Source of the DNA: an uncultured Lachnospiraceae bacterium
GTDB taxonomy: Bacteria > Bacillota > Clostridia > Lachnospirales > Lachnospiraceae
Reading direction: 5' to 3'
Length of the DNA stretch: 17,300 nt
Assembly (NCBI GenBank): GCA_902489925.1
Contig: CABUBX010000028.1
Coordinates: forward strand, 1-17,300
The position numbers and the translations under genes were made by a program. This document shows positions 1-7,321 of this stretch, one piece after another (positions within the stretch are counted from its first letter, which is position 1; the number at the start of each line of letters is the position of its first letter). The notes below the pieces were generated by a model that was given only the letters and a program-made list of their open reading frames with translations, was not told the origin of the DNA and made no database searches.

Positions 1-244
1 CCCTCAGGTGCTTGTCAACATTCGTGTGTCTGATAAAGCGGCGGCACAAAACGATGCGGCAGTACAGGAAGCCATCAGACATGTTGAAACAATGCTTGGA
101 AGTTCGGGACGTATGCTTGTCCGGGAGAGCGGCACAGAGCCGGTCATTCGTGTGATGGCAGAGGCACCGGATAGGGCGCTGTGCGAAAAATATGTCAGCG
201 AAGTTATTGATGTGATTAGAGAAAGAGGCTATGAGGTGAAGTAA
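1..244 (+). CDS. glmM: Phosphoglucosamine mutase, C-terminal fragment (partial at 5' end)
   Basis: The open frame runs in from the window edge (first full codon at base 2) and ends at TAA 242-244, so only the last ~80 residues are seen. GlmM converts glucosamine-6-phosphate to glucosamine-1-phosphate in the cytoplasm, on the path to UDP-GlcNAc and peptidoglycan. The visible part is the fourth domain of the alpha-D-phosphohexomutase fold. It carries the phosphate-binding loop RESGTEPVIRVM, the hallmark near the C-terminus of this family, preceded by a typical helix and followed by a short final helix. The internal ATG at base 8 is not a real start because the frame continues upstream. The stop is one base before the ATG of glmS, the next enzyme in the same pathway, which makes glmM rather than another phosphohexomutase the likely identity. 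Confidence 0.93.
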   Translation, partial: PQVLVNIRVSDKAAAQNDAAVQEAIRHVETMLGSSGRMLVRESGTEPVIRVMAEAPDRALCEKYVSEVIDVIRERGYEVK

Positions 245-245
245 T

Positions 246-2084
246 ATGTGTGGCATTGTAGGATATACGGGTGTGTGTGCGGCGGCGCCTATTTTGATTG
301 ACGGACTTTCAAGGCTGGAGTACAGGGGCTATGATTCTGCGGGTATTGCGGTGGAGAATACAGCGGATGAAAAGGGCGAGATAGAGATTATTAAGGCTCG
401 CGGACGCCTTCAGGCGCTGCGGGAGATGACAGATAACGGAAGGTCTGTAAAGGGAGGCTGCGGTATCGGACATACACGCTGGGCAACGCACGGTGAGCCG
501 TCGGTTGCCAATGCACATCCTCATTTTTCGAAGGACCGGCGTATTGCGGTTGTGCATAATGGTATTATTGAGAATTACAAAGAGCTTAGAGAATGGCTGC
601 AAAAAAAGAATTTCGAATTTATATCGGAAACAGACACCGAAGTTGTCGTACACCTTTTGAGTTACTATTATAAGGGAAATCCGCTGGAGGCTATTGCTAA
701 AATGCTTGGCAGAGTCCGCGGCTCTTATGCGCTCGGTATTTTGTTTCAGGATTTTGGCGGAACAATTTATGCCGTGCGCAAGGACAGCCCACTGATTGTC
801 GGACGCTCGGATGAGGGTAATTTTATTGCCTCGGATGTGCCGGCAATACTTAAATATACAAGAGAAGTTTGTTATATTGGGGACGGAGACATTGCGGTAC
901 TGAAAAAGGAAGGCATACATTTTTTTAATACAGAGGGTGAAGAAATAGAAAAAGTATTTAAGACTGTCGAATGGGATGCGAAAGCGGCCGAAAAAGAAGG
1001 CTTTGAGCATTTTATGCTAAAGGAGATTTATGAGCAGCCAAAGGCAGTGGCAGATACAATTTATCCGAGAATTAAGGACGGACGGATAGTGATTGACGAG
1101 CTTGACATGACAGATGATGATATTAAAAAAATCAGCCGTATTCAGATGATTGCCTGCGGCTCGGCTTATCACGTTTGTGTATGTGGGAAATATGTGATTG
1201 AGCAGATGGCGCATATCCCGGTAGATGTAGATTTGGCCTCTGAATTTCGTTACAGAAATCCGATACTTTCCGAAAATACACTTGTGATTATTGTGAGTCA
1301 GTCGGGAGAGACAGCCGATTCGCTGGCCGCTTTAAGGGAGTCGAAAAAGAGAGGACATAAAGTTCTTGGCATTGTCAATGTTGTAGGTAGCTCTATTGCC
1401 CGTGAGGCAGACAGCGTCTTTTATACGTGGGCAGGCCCGGAGATTTCTGTGGCAACAACAAAGGCCTACAGTACGCAGCTGGCAGCAATTTATCTGCTTA
1501 GTATTTGTTTTGCAGATATACGGGAAGCTATCACAAAAGATGATTATTGCCGATATATCGATGCGCTTTTATCTTTGCCTGAAAAAATCCAGAGGGTATT
1601 GGATGAAAAAGAGCGGCTTCAGTGGCTTGCCAATAAGTTTTCACATGTAAGGGATGTGTTTTTTATCGGCAGAGGGCTGGATTATGCGATTTCGATGGAA
1701 GGCTCGTTAAAGCTTAAAGAAATTTCGTATATTCATTCCGAGGCCTATGCGGCAGGAGAATTAAAGCATGGGACGATTTCTTTGATTGAAAAAGGTGTCC
1801 TTGTTGTCGGTATAGCTACCCAAGAAGATTTGTTTGAAAAGGAAATCAGTAATCTTGTTGAGGTGGGCAGCCGCGGTGCTTCAGTGCTTGGCTTGACTTC
1901 GTATGGTAATTACAGTATGGAGGATATTGCGGATTTTACAATTTATGTGCCAAAGACGGAAAACTGTTTTATGACAAGCCTTGCGGTTGTTCCTCTACAG
2001 CTGTTTGCTTATTATATTTCTGTAGCTAAGGGACTTGATGTTGACAAACCGAGAAATCTGGCAAAAAGTGTAACAGTGGAATAA
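246..2084 (+). CDS. glmS: Glutamine--fructose-6-phosphate aminotransferase (isomerizing)
   Basis: GlmS makes glucosamine-6-phosphate from fructose-6-phosphate and glutamine, the committed step of hexosamine synthesis in the cytoplasm. The 612 residues are the normal family length. After the initiator Met comes the class II glutaminase nucleophile Cys2 (MCGIVGY), with GHTRWATHG and the HNGIIENY segment of the N-terminal Ntn-hydrolase domain (about 1-230). Two SIS sugar-isomerase domains follow, seen as CGSAYH, SQSGETADS and GRGLDYAISMEGSLKLKE, and the end KPRNLAKSVTVE is the diagnostic GlmS C-terminus. The start has a Shine-Dalgarno-like GAGGTG at 233-238 inside the end of glmM. Only one base separates the two genes, so they are translated from one mRNA; there is no room for a glmS ribozyme in between. 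A terminator lies just downstream. Confidence 0.98.
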   Translation: MCGIVGYTGVCAAAPILIDGLSRLEYRGYDSAGIAVENTADEKGEIEIIKARGRLQALREMTDNGRSVKGGCGIGHTRWATHGEPSVANAHPHFSKDRRIAVVHNGIIENYKELREWLQKKNFEFISETDTEVVVHLLSYYYKGNPLEAIAKMLGRVRGSYALGILFQDFGGTIYAVRKDSPLIVGRSDEGNFIASDVPAILKYTREVCYIGDGDIAVLKKEGIHFFNTEGEEIEKVFKTVEWDAKAAEKEGFEHFMLKEIYEQPKAVADTIYPRIKDGRIVIDELDMTDDDIKKISRIQMIACGSAYHVCVCGKYVIEQMAHIPVDVDLASEFRYRNPILSENTLVIIVSQSGETADSLAALRESKKRGHKVLGIVNVVGSSIAREADSVFYTWAGPEISVATTKAYSTQLAAIYLLSICFADIREAITKDDYCRYIDALLSLPEKIQRVLDEKERLQWLANKFSHVRDVFFIGRGLDYAISMEGSLKLKEISYIHSEAYAAGELKHGTISLIEKGVLVVGIATQEDLFEKEISNLVEVGSRGASVLGLTSYGNYSMEDIADFTIYVPKTENCFMTSLAVVPLQLFAYYISVAKGLDVDKPRNLAKSVTVE

Positions 2085-2090
2085 TATTTA

Positions 2091-2121
2091 AAGCGTCTCA
2101 GAGATGGGGCGCTTATTTTTT
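2091..2121 (+). terminator. Rho-independent terminator after glmS
   Basis: A 9-bp stem (AAGCGTCTC at 2091-2099 pairing with GGGGCGCTT at 2106-2114, two G-U pairs) encloses a 6-nt loop and is followed by a T-run at 2116-2121. It starts 6 nt after the glmS stop and should end the glmM-glmS transcript, separating it from the sigma-factor gene. Confidence 0.88.
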
Positions 2122-2184
2122 CGACATAATTCGCTGCTTTTAGAAGGGAAAAGCTAAAAAGATACAAAATACAACTCGCAGTTT

Positions 2185-2220
2185 CTGTTACTGCTCTTGG
2201 AAGTGAGCTATACTTAACAG
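2185..2220 (+). other. Nested inverted repeats upstream of the sigma-factor gene
   Basis: CTGTTA (2185-2190) pairs with TAACAG (2215-2220), and inside it GCTC (2193-2196) pairs with GAGC (2205-2208). TTACTG (2188-2193) could instead pair with CAGTAA (2218-2223). A TATACT hexamer lies at 2209-2214 but I see no good -35 at the right distance. This 184-nt gap (2085-2268) otherwise holds only the glmS terminator and a small GCTTTT/AAAAGC hairpin at 2136-2154. It could be an operator or leader structure; the function is unknown and chance is possible. Confidence 0.3.
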
Positions 2221-2268
2221 TAATAACGTGATAAAGCAAGTTAAAGAAGGTGTGGGTTTCATAAAGTT

Positions 2269-2760
2269 ATGAATGAGAAGTTATATAGTGATTATGAAGC
2301 ACTCATTATCAATTACATTAATAAGGTTGTGGAAAATAAAGCTGTGGCGGAAGATTTATGTCATGATACTTATGTGGATTTTCTTACAAAGTTTGAAAAT
2401 CCGGATACAATGGACGAGGATTATGCGCGCCGATGGCTAATGATAACTGCAAAGAATAATACGATGAATTATATTAAAAAGGCATCGACACGATATGAGA
2501 TTTTCTGTGATGATTTTCGGGAGGATGGGTTCTCATGGGAGGACGGTCAGAATGAAGACGAACAAAAAGAGCTCATTTATGAAAATCTTTCAAAATTGAG
2601 CGGTGTTTATTATGATGTGATTGTCAGCCGCCTTCAGAATGTGCCGATTGAAAAAGTGATGGCGGATACCGGCAAGAGCAGGCATGCGCTGGAATGTATT
2701 TATACGCGTGCGGTAAAAAAGCTTAAAGAATATATTTCACAGAGTATTAAGAATATTTAA
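2269..2760 (+). CDS. Small ECF-like RNA polymerase sigma factor
   Basis: A 163-residue protein with the two-domain layout of group 4 (ECF) sigma factors. Residues about 6-70 match sigma-70 region 2: a helix with AVAEDLCHDTYVDFL, then a RRWLMITAKNNTMNYIKKA segment, the place of the -10 recognition and core-binding helices. An acidic linker (about 80-100, DGFSWEDGQNEDEQKE) leads to region 4 at about 105-158, with a helix-turn-helix ending KSRHALECIYTRAVKKLKEYI. It would direct RNA polymerase to a small set of promoters. No anti-sigma gene is adjacent. The ATG has no close Shine-Dalgarno: the best purine run, AGAAGG at 2245-2250, is 18 nt away, and no in-frame alternative start lies between it and an upstream stop at 2242, so translation may be weak or structured. 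The next gene's promoter lies just after its stop and looks sigma-A-like, so a direct link with the following operon is only suggested by position. Confidence 0.83.
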   Translation: MNEKLYSDYEALIINYINKVVENKAVAEDLCHDTYVDFLTKFENPDTMDEDYARRWLMITAKNNTMNYIKKASTRYEIFCDDFREDGFSWEDGQNEDEQKELIYENLSKLSGVYYDVIVSRLQNVPIEKVMADTGKSRHALECIYTRAVKKLKEYISQSIKNI

Positions 2761-2771
2761 GGAATAAGTAG

Positions 2772-2800
2772 TTTACACTATCCCCATATATATGTATAAT
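2772..2800 (+). promoter_or_regulatory. Sigma-A-like promoter of the DUF4358-MBOAT-DHHW operon
   Basis: TTTACA (2772-2777) and a perfect TATAAT (2795-2800) are 17 bp apart, the ideal spacing. Transcription should begin near 2807, about 30 nt before the ATG at 2838. It begins 12 bp after the sigma-factor stop, so the operon can be expressed without that gene's promoter. Confidence 0.85.
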
Positions 2801-2837
2801 GGATACGAAATATTATTTAAAGATAAGGAGATGTGTA

Positions 2838-3293
2838 ATGAAAAAGTTACTAATTGCAGTGCTTGCAACAGCAACCTTAATGCTTGCAGCTTGCGGACAG
2901 AAGGAAAAGAATGTTGAGGGAACACTTCCGGAGATTATGGAAAAGGTTTATGCGGGAACAGAGGATAATATGCCGATGCTTGCTCAGACTGAGGTTACAG
3001 ATGAGTATAAGGAGTATTATTTCGGAACTGCGGACATCGAGTACAAGGAAGCCCTGGCATCTGAACCGATGATTAGCTCGATTGCCCATTCGGTTGTTCT
3101 TGTGCGTCTGAATGAAGGTCAGGATGCGGAAGAAGTTAAGAAGACAATTAAAGACAATGTAAATCCAAGAAAGTGGGTTTGTGTCGAGGTTGAACCTCAG
3201 AATGTTCATGTAGAAAGCAAAGGAGACCTTGTGATTCTTATTATGGACAACAACGAGCCGGCAAAGCTTTTAGAAAATTTTAAGGCGTTATAA
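2838..3293 (+). CDS. DUF4358-type lipoprotein
   Basis: A 151-residue secreted lipoprotein of unknown biochemical function. The signal peptide has KK, a hydrophobic stretch and the lipobox LAAC with Cys19, so the mature protein should be tethered to the outer face of the membrane. The rest (PEIMEKVYAGTED, the SIAHSVVLVRL strand, EEVKKTIKDN, then GDLVILIM) fits the small DUF4358 family that accompanies MBOAT and DHHW genes in Clostridia; this assignment is from memory of the family pattern. I chose the ATG at 2838 because AAGGAG lies at 2825-2830 and the signal peptide starts there; an in-frame ATG at 2799 falls inside the -10 box and cannot be transcribed from this promoter. The stop is one base before the MBOAT start, which argues for coupled expression and a shared role. 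Confidence 0.8.
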   Translation: MKKLLIAVLATATLMLAACGQKEKNVEGTLPEIMEKVYAGTEDNMPMLAQTEVTDEYKEYYFGTADIEYKEALASEPMISSIAHSVVLVRLNEGQDAEEVKKTIKDNVNPRKWVCVEVEPQNVHVESKGDLVILIMDNNEPAKLLENFKAL

Positions 3294-3294
3294 T

Positions 3295-4683
3295 ATGGTA
3301 TTTTCAAGTCTGACTTTTTTATATATGTTTTTGCCTCTGCTGTTAATCGGATATTTTCTGCTTCCCGGCAGGGGCAAAAATATTATTTTGCTTTTATTTA
3401 GTTTATTATTTTATTTTTATGGTGAGCCTAAGTTTCTATGGCTTCTTATTTTTTTCTGCCTTTTTAATTTTGCGGCAGGTATTGTGATTGAGCGTAAGGC
3501 CGGACGGCGCATATCCGGTGTTTTGCTGGCAGCAAGTCTCGTCATTGACTTTGGCTGGCTTTTTTATTTTAAATACATGGACTTCTTTTTGGGCATTTTA
3601 AATGACGTTGGCGGTTTGAACCTTCCTTTGACAAGGGTGATTATGCCGGTGGGCATCAGCTTTTTTACGTTTCAGACGGCAGCCTATGTGATTGATGTCT
3701 ATTTGAAAAAGGCGGCAGCATGTAAAAATATTTTGGATTTTTCGGCATATGTCTGCTTATTTCCTCAGCTTGTCGCCGGACCGATTGTCCGTTATCAGGA
3801 CGTGGACAGACAGCTGCGGCACAGAGTTGTGAACTTTGAGGGCTTTTGTGAGGGCATGTGCCGTTTTAGCATCGGTCTTGGCAAAAAGGTGCTTTTGGCC
3901 AACAGTCTTGGCGCTTTTTGTGATGCGCTTTCGGCAATTAAGGCACAGACTGTTTTGTCCGGCTGGCTTTTGGCAGCAGGCTATGTCCTTTGGCTTTATT
4001 TTGATTTCAGCGGCTATAGTGACATGGCCATCGGTCTTGGACGTATTTTTGGCTTTACACTTCCGGAAAACTTTAATTTCCCATTGATTTCAGGGACTGT
4101 GACAGAGTTTTGGCGGCGATGGCACATGACGCTTTCTTCATGGTTTAAAGACTATGTATATATTCCGCTCGGCGGCAGCCGGTGCGGCAAAGTGCGTCAG
4201 TTCAGAAATATTTTGATTGTCTGGATGCTGACGGGGTTATGGCATGGCGCGGGATGGCAGTTCGTTTTGTGGGGCTTATTATTTGCGGTTTGTCTGATGG
4301 CAGAAAAAGCGGGGCTGTATCAGTGGCTTGTGCGTCATAAGCTTACCGCACATATTTACGTTGTGCTCATATTGATGGTAAGTTTTGTTATTTTTCAATC
4401 GCCATCGCTTGACATAGCCTTTGGGACTTTAAAGGTGATGTTTGGTATCGGCGCGGCGGGCATTGCCGAGCACTCTGTGCTTTATATTTTGAGAAGCTAT
4501 GCGCTGACACTGCTTATCAGTATAGTCGGTGCAATGCCGATATTTCGATGGCTTCAGAAAAAATTTGAGGGAAAAGCCTGGCTTTGGTGGGCAAAAGCTC
4601 TATGCTGTCTGATGATTTTTATCATATGTACCGCTTATTTGACAGATGCAACCTATAATCCGTTTTTGTATTTTAGATTTTAG
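3295..4683 (+). CDS. MBOAT family membrane O-acyltransferase (AlgI/DltB-like)
   Basis: A 462-residue polytopic membrane protein with about ten or more hydrophobic segments. MBOAT enzymes such as AlgI and DltB take an acyl group from a cytoplasmic donor and pass it across the membrane for O-acylation of an exported polymer. Family marks are present: ISFFTFQTAAYVIDVY near the N-terminal third, FPQLVAGPIVRYQD, FWRRWHMTLSSWFKDYVYIP with H277, GGSR, and LTGLWHGAGWQFVLWG with the conserved catalytic His317. Length fits the AlgI branch (about 460-520). Translation starts at ATG 3295, with AAGG at 3282-3285 inside the preceding gene. The DHHW gene starts 11 bp after its stop; that protein is the likely extracytoplasmic acyltransferase partner, as AlgJ/AlgX are for AlgI. 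The polymer and acyl group cannot be read from the sequence. Confidence 0.93.
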   Translation: MVFSSLTFLYMFLPLLLIGYFLLPGRGKNIILLLFSLLFYFYGEPKFLWLLIFFCLFNFAAGIVIERKAGRRISGVLLAASLVIDFGWLFYFKYMDFFLGILNDVGGLNLPLTRVIMPVGISFFTFQTAAYVIDVYLKKAAACKNILDFSAYVCLFPQLVAGPIVRYQDVDRQLRHRVVNFEGFCEGMCRFSIGLGKKVLLANSLGAFCDALSAIKAQTVLSGWLLAAGYVLWLYFDFSGYSDMAIGLGRIFGFTLPENFNFPLISGTVTEFWRRWHMTLSSWFKDYVYIPLGGSRCGKVRQFRNILIVWMLTGLWHGAGWQFVLWGLLFAVCLMAEKAGLYQWLVRHKLTAHIYVVLILMVSFVIFQSPSLDIAFGTLKVMFGIGAAGIAEHSVLYILRSYALTLLISIVGAMPIFRWLQKKFEGKAWLWWAKALCCLMIFIICTAYLTDATYNPFLYFRF

Positions 4684-4694
4684 AGGAGGTTTTT

Positions 4695-5828
4695 ATGAAG
4701 TATAAAGTCATGAGTCTGTTATTTGCCCTCCTTATTATTGGCGGGTTTGTTTTGCATTTGGCAGTGCCGGATAAAGCGATTTCTTACGAAGAACGGCGAA
4801 GCCTTGTTCAGTTTCCAAAGCCCTCTGTAAGTACGGTATTCGACGGAAGCTGGATGAAAAATTTTGATAAATATGCGGCGGACCAGTTTGTCGGCAGAAA
4901 GTATTTTCGCGGTTTAAAAAATGGCACAGAGCTTTTTGTTTTCGGAAAGCAGGATGTTCATGATATTTATTTGAAGGACGGTGCACTCTATGCCAATGCA
5001 AAGCCGTCGGATAAAGGGGTGCGGCAGTTTGCCGCAAAGCTTGCGTCTCTGACTGCGGAAATGCCGGAGACAATGTCTGTATATTATAGCATTATTCCGG
5101 ATAAAAGTACGCTGATTGATGCTAAAAATCATCCGGTTTACGATACAGAGGCGGTTTATGAGGCACTTCATTCAGCATTTGAAGAAGTCGGTCAGCTCTC
5201 GGGGACGCCGCTTGAAAATGGCGGTGTTAAGGCGATATACCTTGAGGATTTGCTTCAGTGTGAAGATTTTTATAAAACGGATATTCACTGGCGTCAGGAA
5301 AAGCTTTGGCCGGTTGTGTCTCATATGGCACAGACGATGGGCTTTGCCAAAGAGGCGGATGTGAATGCTTTGGAAAAAAATCTTGCGACAAAGCAGTATG
5401 CGCCTTTTTATGGCGCTTATTACGGTCAGTTTGCGCTTCCGATTAAGGCGGATACGCTAAATTACCTTGTGGGAAGTTATCTTGAGGCGGTGACAGTAAC
5501 CGATTTGGCGACAGGAAAGACATTGCCGCTTTACAGTGAGGACAGGCTTGGCGGTGTAGACAGCTACGACGTGTTTGTGGGCGGCGCGCTGCCGTGTGTT
5601 GCGCTGGAAAACCCAAAAAGTACATCGGATAAAGAGCTGATTATTTTCAGAGATTCTTACGGCAGTGCCATAGCACCGCTTTTAGCGCCGTTTTATAGAA
5701 AGATTACGATGATTGACCTTCGCTATATGCCGTCGTCAATGATTGGTGATTTTGTGATTTACGATAATCAGCAGGTACTCTTTTTATACAGTGCGATGCT
5801 GGCAAATCAAGTCGGTGTTCTTAAATAA
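4695..5828 (+). CDS. DHHW family protein, AlgX/AlgJ-like SGNH acyltransferase
   Basis: A 377-residue protein with an N-terminal signal anchor (about residues 5-23, LLFALLIIGGFVLHLAV) placing the rest outside the membrane. The family is related to the catalytic domains of AlgX and AlgJ, which use an Asp-His-Ser triad to put acetyl groups on alginate. The matching residues are visible: D196 and H198 in TDIHW, and S321 in FRDSYGSAIAP. An early SYEERRSLVQFP segment and the NFDKYAADQFVGR stretch are also typical. AGGAGG at 4684-4689 supports the ATG. It is the last gene of the operon. It most likely receives the acyl group moved by the MBOAT protein and transfers it to a cell-envelope or exported glycan. 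The intact triad suggests an active enzyme; the substrate is unknown. Confidence 0.88.
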   Translation: MKYKVMSLLFALLIIGGFVLHLAVPDKAISYEERRSLVQFPKPSVSTVFDGSWMKNFDKYAADQFVGRKYFRGLKNGTELFVFGKQDVHDIYLKDGALYANAKPSDKGVRQFAAKLASLTAEMPETMSVYYSIIPDKSTLIDAKNHPVYDTEAVYEALHSAFEEVGQLSGTPLENGGVKAIYLEDLLQCEDFYKTDIHWRQEKLWPVVSHMAQTMGFAKEADVNALEKNLATKQYAPFYGAYYGQFALPIKADTLNYLVGSYLEAVTVTDLATGKTLPLYSEDRLGGVDSYDVFVGGALPCVALENPKSTSDKELIIFRDSYGSAIAPLLAPFYRKITMIDLRYMPSSMIGDFVIYDNQQVLFLYSAMLANQVGVLK

Positions 5829-5851
5829 ATACACAAAAAGTTTGATGATTT

Positions 5852-5884
5852 ACAACTTTACTCTTTAAAAGTGGAAAAAGTTGT
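5852..5884. promoter_or_regulatory. Inverted repeat around the aspartokinase promoter
   Basis: ACAACTTT (5852-5859) and AAAGTTGT (5877-5884) form a perfect 8-bp dyad with a 17-bp centre that contains the -35; the right arm ends at the TG of the extended -10. No T-run follows, so it is not a normal terminator. It may be an operator, but the short AT-rich arms leave chance possible. Confidence 0.4.
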
Positions 5885-5892
5885 GGTACAAT
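5864..5892 (+). promoter_or_regulatory. Promoter of the aspartate kinase gene
   Basis: TTTAAA (5864-5869) and TACAAT (5887-5892) are 17 bp apart, with an extended -10 TG at 5884-5885. Transcription would start near 5899, giving a leader of under 30 nt, too short for a lysine riboswitch or T-box. Confidence 0.72.
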
Positions 5893-5926
5893 AGCTTCAT
5901 TCTAAAATTTTTAGGAGGAATCACAA

Positions 5927-7246
5927 ATGAAGAAAGTCGTAAAATTTGGCGGAAGTTCACTGGCAAGTGCCCAGCAGTTTATGAAGGTTGGCGAAATTAT
6001 ACGAAAAGAAGATTCAAGAAGATATGTTGTGCCGAGCGCACCGGGCAAAAGATATGCGGATGATACAAAAGTGACGGATATGTTGTACGAGTGCTATGCA
6101 ATGTCAGAGGCCGGTGAGGATTATACGGCTTATTTAAATAAGATTAAGGCAAGATATGAAGAAATTATTGTGGGACTTGGTTTGAACTTATCTTTAGATG
6201 ATGAGTTTAATAAAATCAGTGATAATTTTGAAAACCGTGCGGGTGTGGATTATGCGGCATCCCGAGGTGAGTATTTAAACGGTATTGTGATGGCAAACTA
6301 TCTTGGCTTTGAATTTGTTGATGCAGCAGATGTTATTTTCTTTAAAAAGGACGGCAGCCTTAATGAGGAGAAGACAAACCATGCAATTGCAAAGCGCCTT
6401 AAATCAGCGGAATATGCGGTGATTCCGGGTTTTTACGGCGCGTATGAGACCGGAAGAATTAAAACCTTTTCAAGAGGCGGGTCAGATATTACAGGGTCAC
6501 TGGTCGCTAAGGCCATTCAGGCAGACCTTTATGAAAACTGGACGGATGTGCCGGGATTTCTTATTGCAGACCCGAGAATTATTAATAATCCGGAAGTTAT
6601 TGAAAGCATTACTTATAAAGAACTTCGTGAACTTTCCTATATGGGTGCGACAGTGCTTCATGAGGATGCGATTTTCCCGGTGAGAAAAGAAGGTATTCCG
6701 ATTAACATTAAAGATACGAATGAGCCTGAGCGGTATGGCACGATGATTGTTGAGAGTACATGCCGCAAGCCAAAGTATACGATTACAGGCATTGCAGGAA
6801 AAAAAGGTTTTGTTTCGATTAACATCGATAAGGCGATGATGAACTCTGAGATTGGCTTTGGACGCAAGGTGCTCGGCGTATTTGAAGATCACGGACTTTC
6901 TTTTGAGCATATGCCATCAGGCATTGATACGATGACAGTATTTGTCCATGCCGATGAGTTTGTGCCGTTAGAGCAGCAGATTATTGCAGGGATTCACCGT
7001 GCAGTGCATCCGGATACGGTCGAGCTGGAGGCGGATTTGGCGCTTATTGCGATTGTAGGGCGAGGTATGCGCTCTACGCGTGGAACTGCCGGGCGCATTT
7101 TCTCGGCGCTGGCTCATGCACGCATTAATGTGAAGATGATTGACCAGGGTTCAAGTGAGTTAAATATTATTGTCGGTGTGAGCAACAGTGATTTTGAGCG
7201 GGCGATTCGTGCGATTTATGATATATTTGTGACTGTGCAATTGTAA
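5927..7246 (+). CDS. Aspartate kinase (monofunctional)
   Basis: Aspartokinase phosphorylates aspartate with ATP, the first step to lysine/diaminopimelate, threonine, methionine and isoleucine. The 439 residues fit the monofunctional class of about 400-460. The N-terminal amino-acid-kinase domain shows KFGGSS at 6-11, the SAPGKR turn, TKVTDML, and FSRGGSDITGSLVA of the aspartate and nucleotide site, then NWTDVPGF and ADPRI. The C-terminal half holds two ACT domains, about 288-365 (from GIAGKKGFVSINID) and 370-439 (from DLALIAIVGRGMRSTRGTAGR), the usual place of amino acid feedback control. Which end product inhibits it cannot be told by eye, so I give no symbol (lysC, thrD and dapG are all in use). 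AGGAGG at 5913-5918 sets the ATG. No pathway neighbours are adjacent; it has its own promoter and looks monocistronic. Confidence 0.96.
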   Translation: MKKVVKFGGSSLASAQQFMKVGEIIRKEDSRRYVVPSAPGKRYADDTKVTDMLYECYAMSEAGEDYTAYLNKIKARYEEIIVGLGLNLSLDDEFNKISDNFENRAGVDYAASRGEYLNGIVMANYLGFEFVDAADVIFFKKDGSLNEEKTNHAIAKRLKSAEYAVIPGFYGAYETGRIKTFSRGGSDITGSLVAKAIQADLYENWTDVPGFLIADPRIINNPEVIESITYKELRELSYMGATVLHEDAIFPVRKEGIPINIKDTNEPERYGTMIVESTCRKPKYTITGIAGKKGFVSINIDKAMMNSEIGFGRKVLGVFEDHGLSFEHMPSGIDTMTVFVHADEFVPLEQQIIAGIHRAVHPDTVELEADLALIAIVGRGMRSTRGTAGRIFSALAHARINVKMIDQGSSELNIIVGVSNSDFERAIRAIYDIFVTVQL

Positions 7247-7257
7247 CAGAGGTTACA
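7242..7257. promoter_or_regulatory. Palindrome TGTAAC-N4-GTTACA upstream of the ABC transporter operon
   Basis: A perfect 6+6 dyad with a 4-bp centre overlaps the aspartokinase stop codon and ends 21 bp before the -10 of the following operon, roughly -50 to -35. No T-run follows. The size and position suit an operator for a dimeric regulator, but I cannot name the regulator. Confidence 0.45.
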
Positions 7258-7275
7258 TACAGGCGAATTTGTTTG

Positions 7276-7284
7276 TGATAAAAT
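7276..7284 (+). promoter_or_regulatory. Extended -10 promoter of the ABC transporter operon
   Basis: TG (7276-7277), one base, then TAAAAT (7279-7284) form an extended -10 element. A -35 is weak: TTACAT at 7253-7258 would be 20 bp away. Transcription would begin near 7291, about 31 nt before the ATG. Confidence 0.6.
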
Positions 7285-7321
7285 AAACCTATCGGTAAAA
7301 TCTAAGAAGGAGTGAAGCTTT

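Noticed and set aside
309..1010. 233-codon open frame on the minus strand inside glmS
   Set aside because: It lies wholly within a clearly recognised gene, has no family features or ribosome-binding site, and its composition looks like an antisense shadow.
2136..2154. GCTTTT/AAAAGC hairpin after the glmS terminator
   Set aside because: Six weak pairs with no T-run; most likely chance in AT-rich sequence.
2799..2837. Upstream in-frame ATG for the DUF4358 lipoprotein
   Set aside because: It overlaps the -10 TATAAT, lacks a ribosome-binding site and would put a charged extension before the signal peptide.
5829..5926. Lysine riboswitch or T-box before aspartate kinase
   Set aside because: The gap is 98 bp and the promoter lies inside it, leaving a leader under 30 nt.
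7247..7321. TPP riboswitch before the NMT1-like binding protein
   Set aside because: The leader is too short and I see none of the conserved TPP-box sequence.
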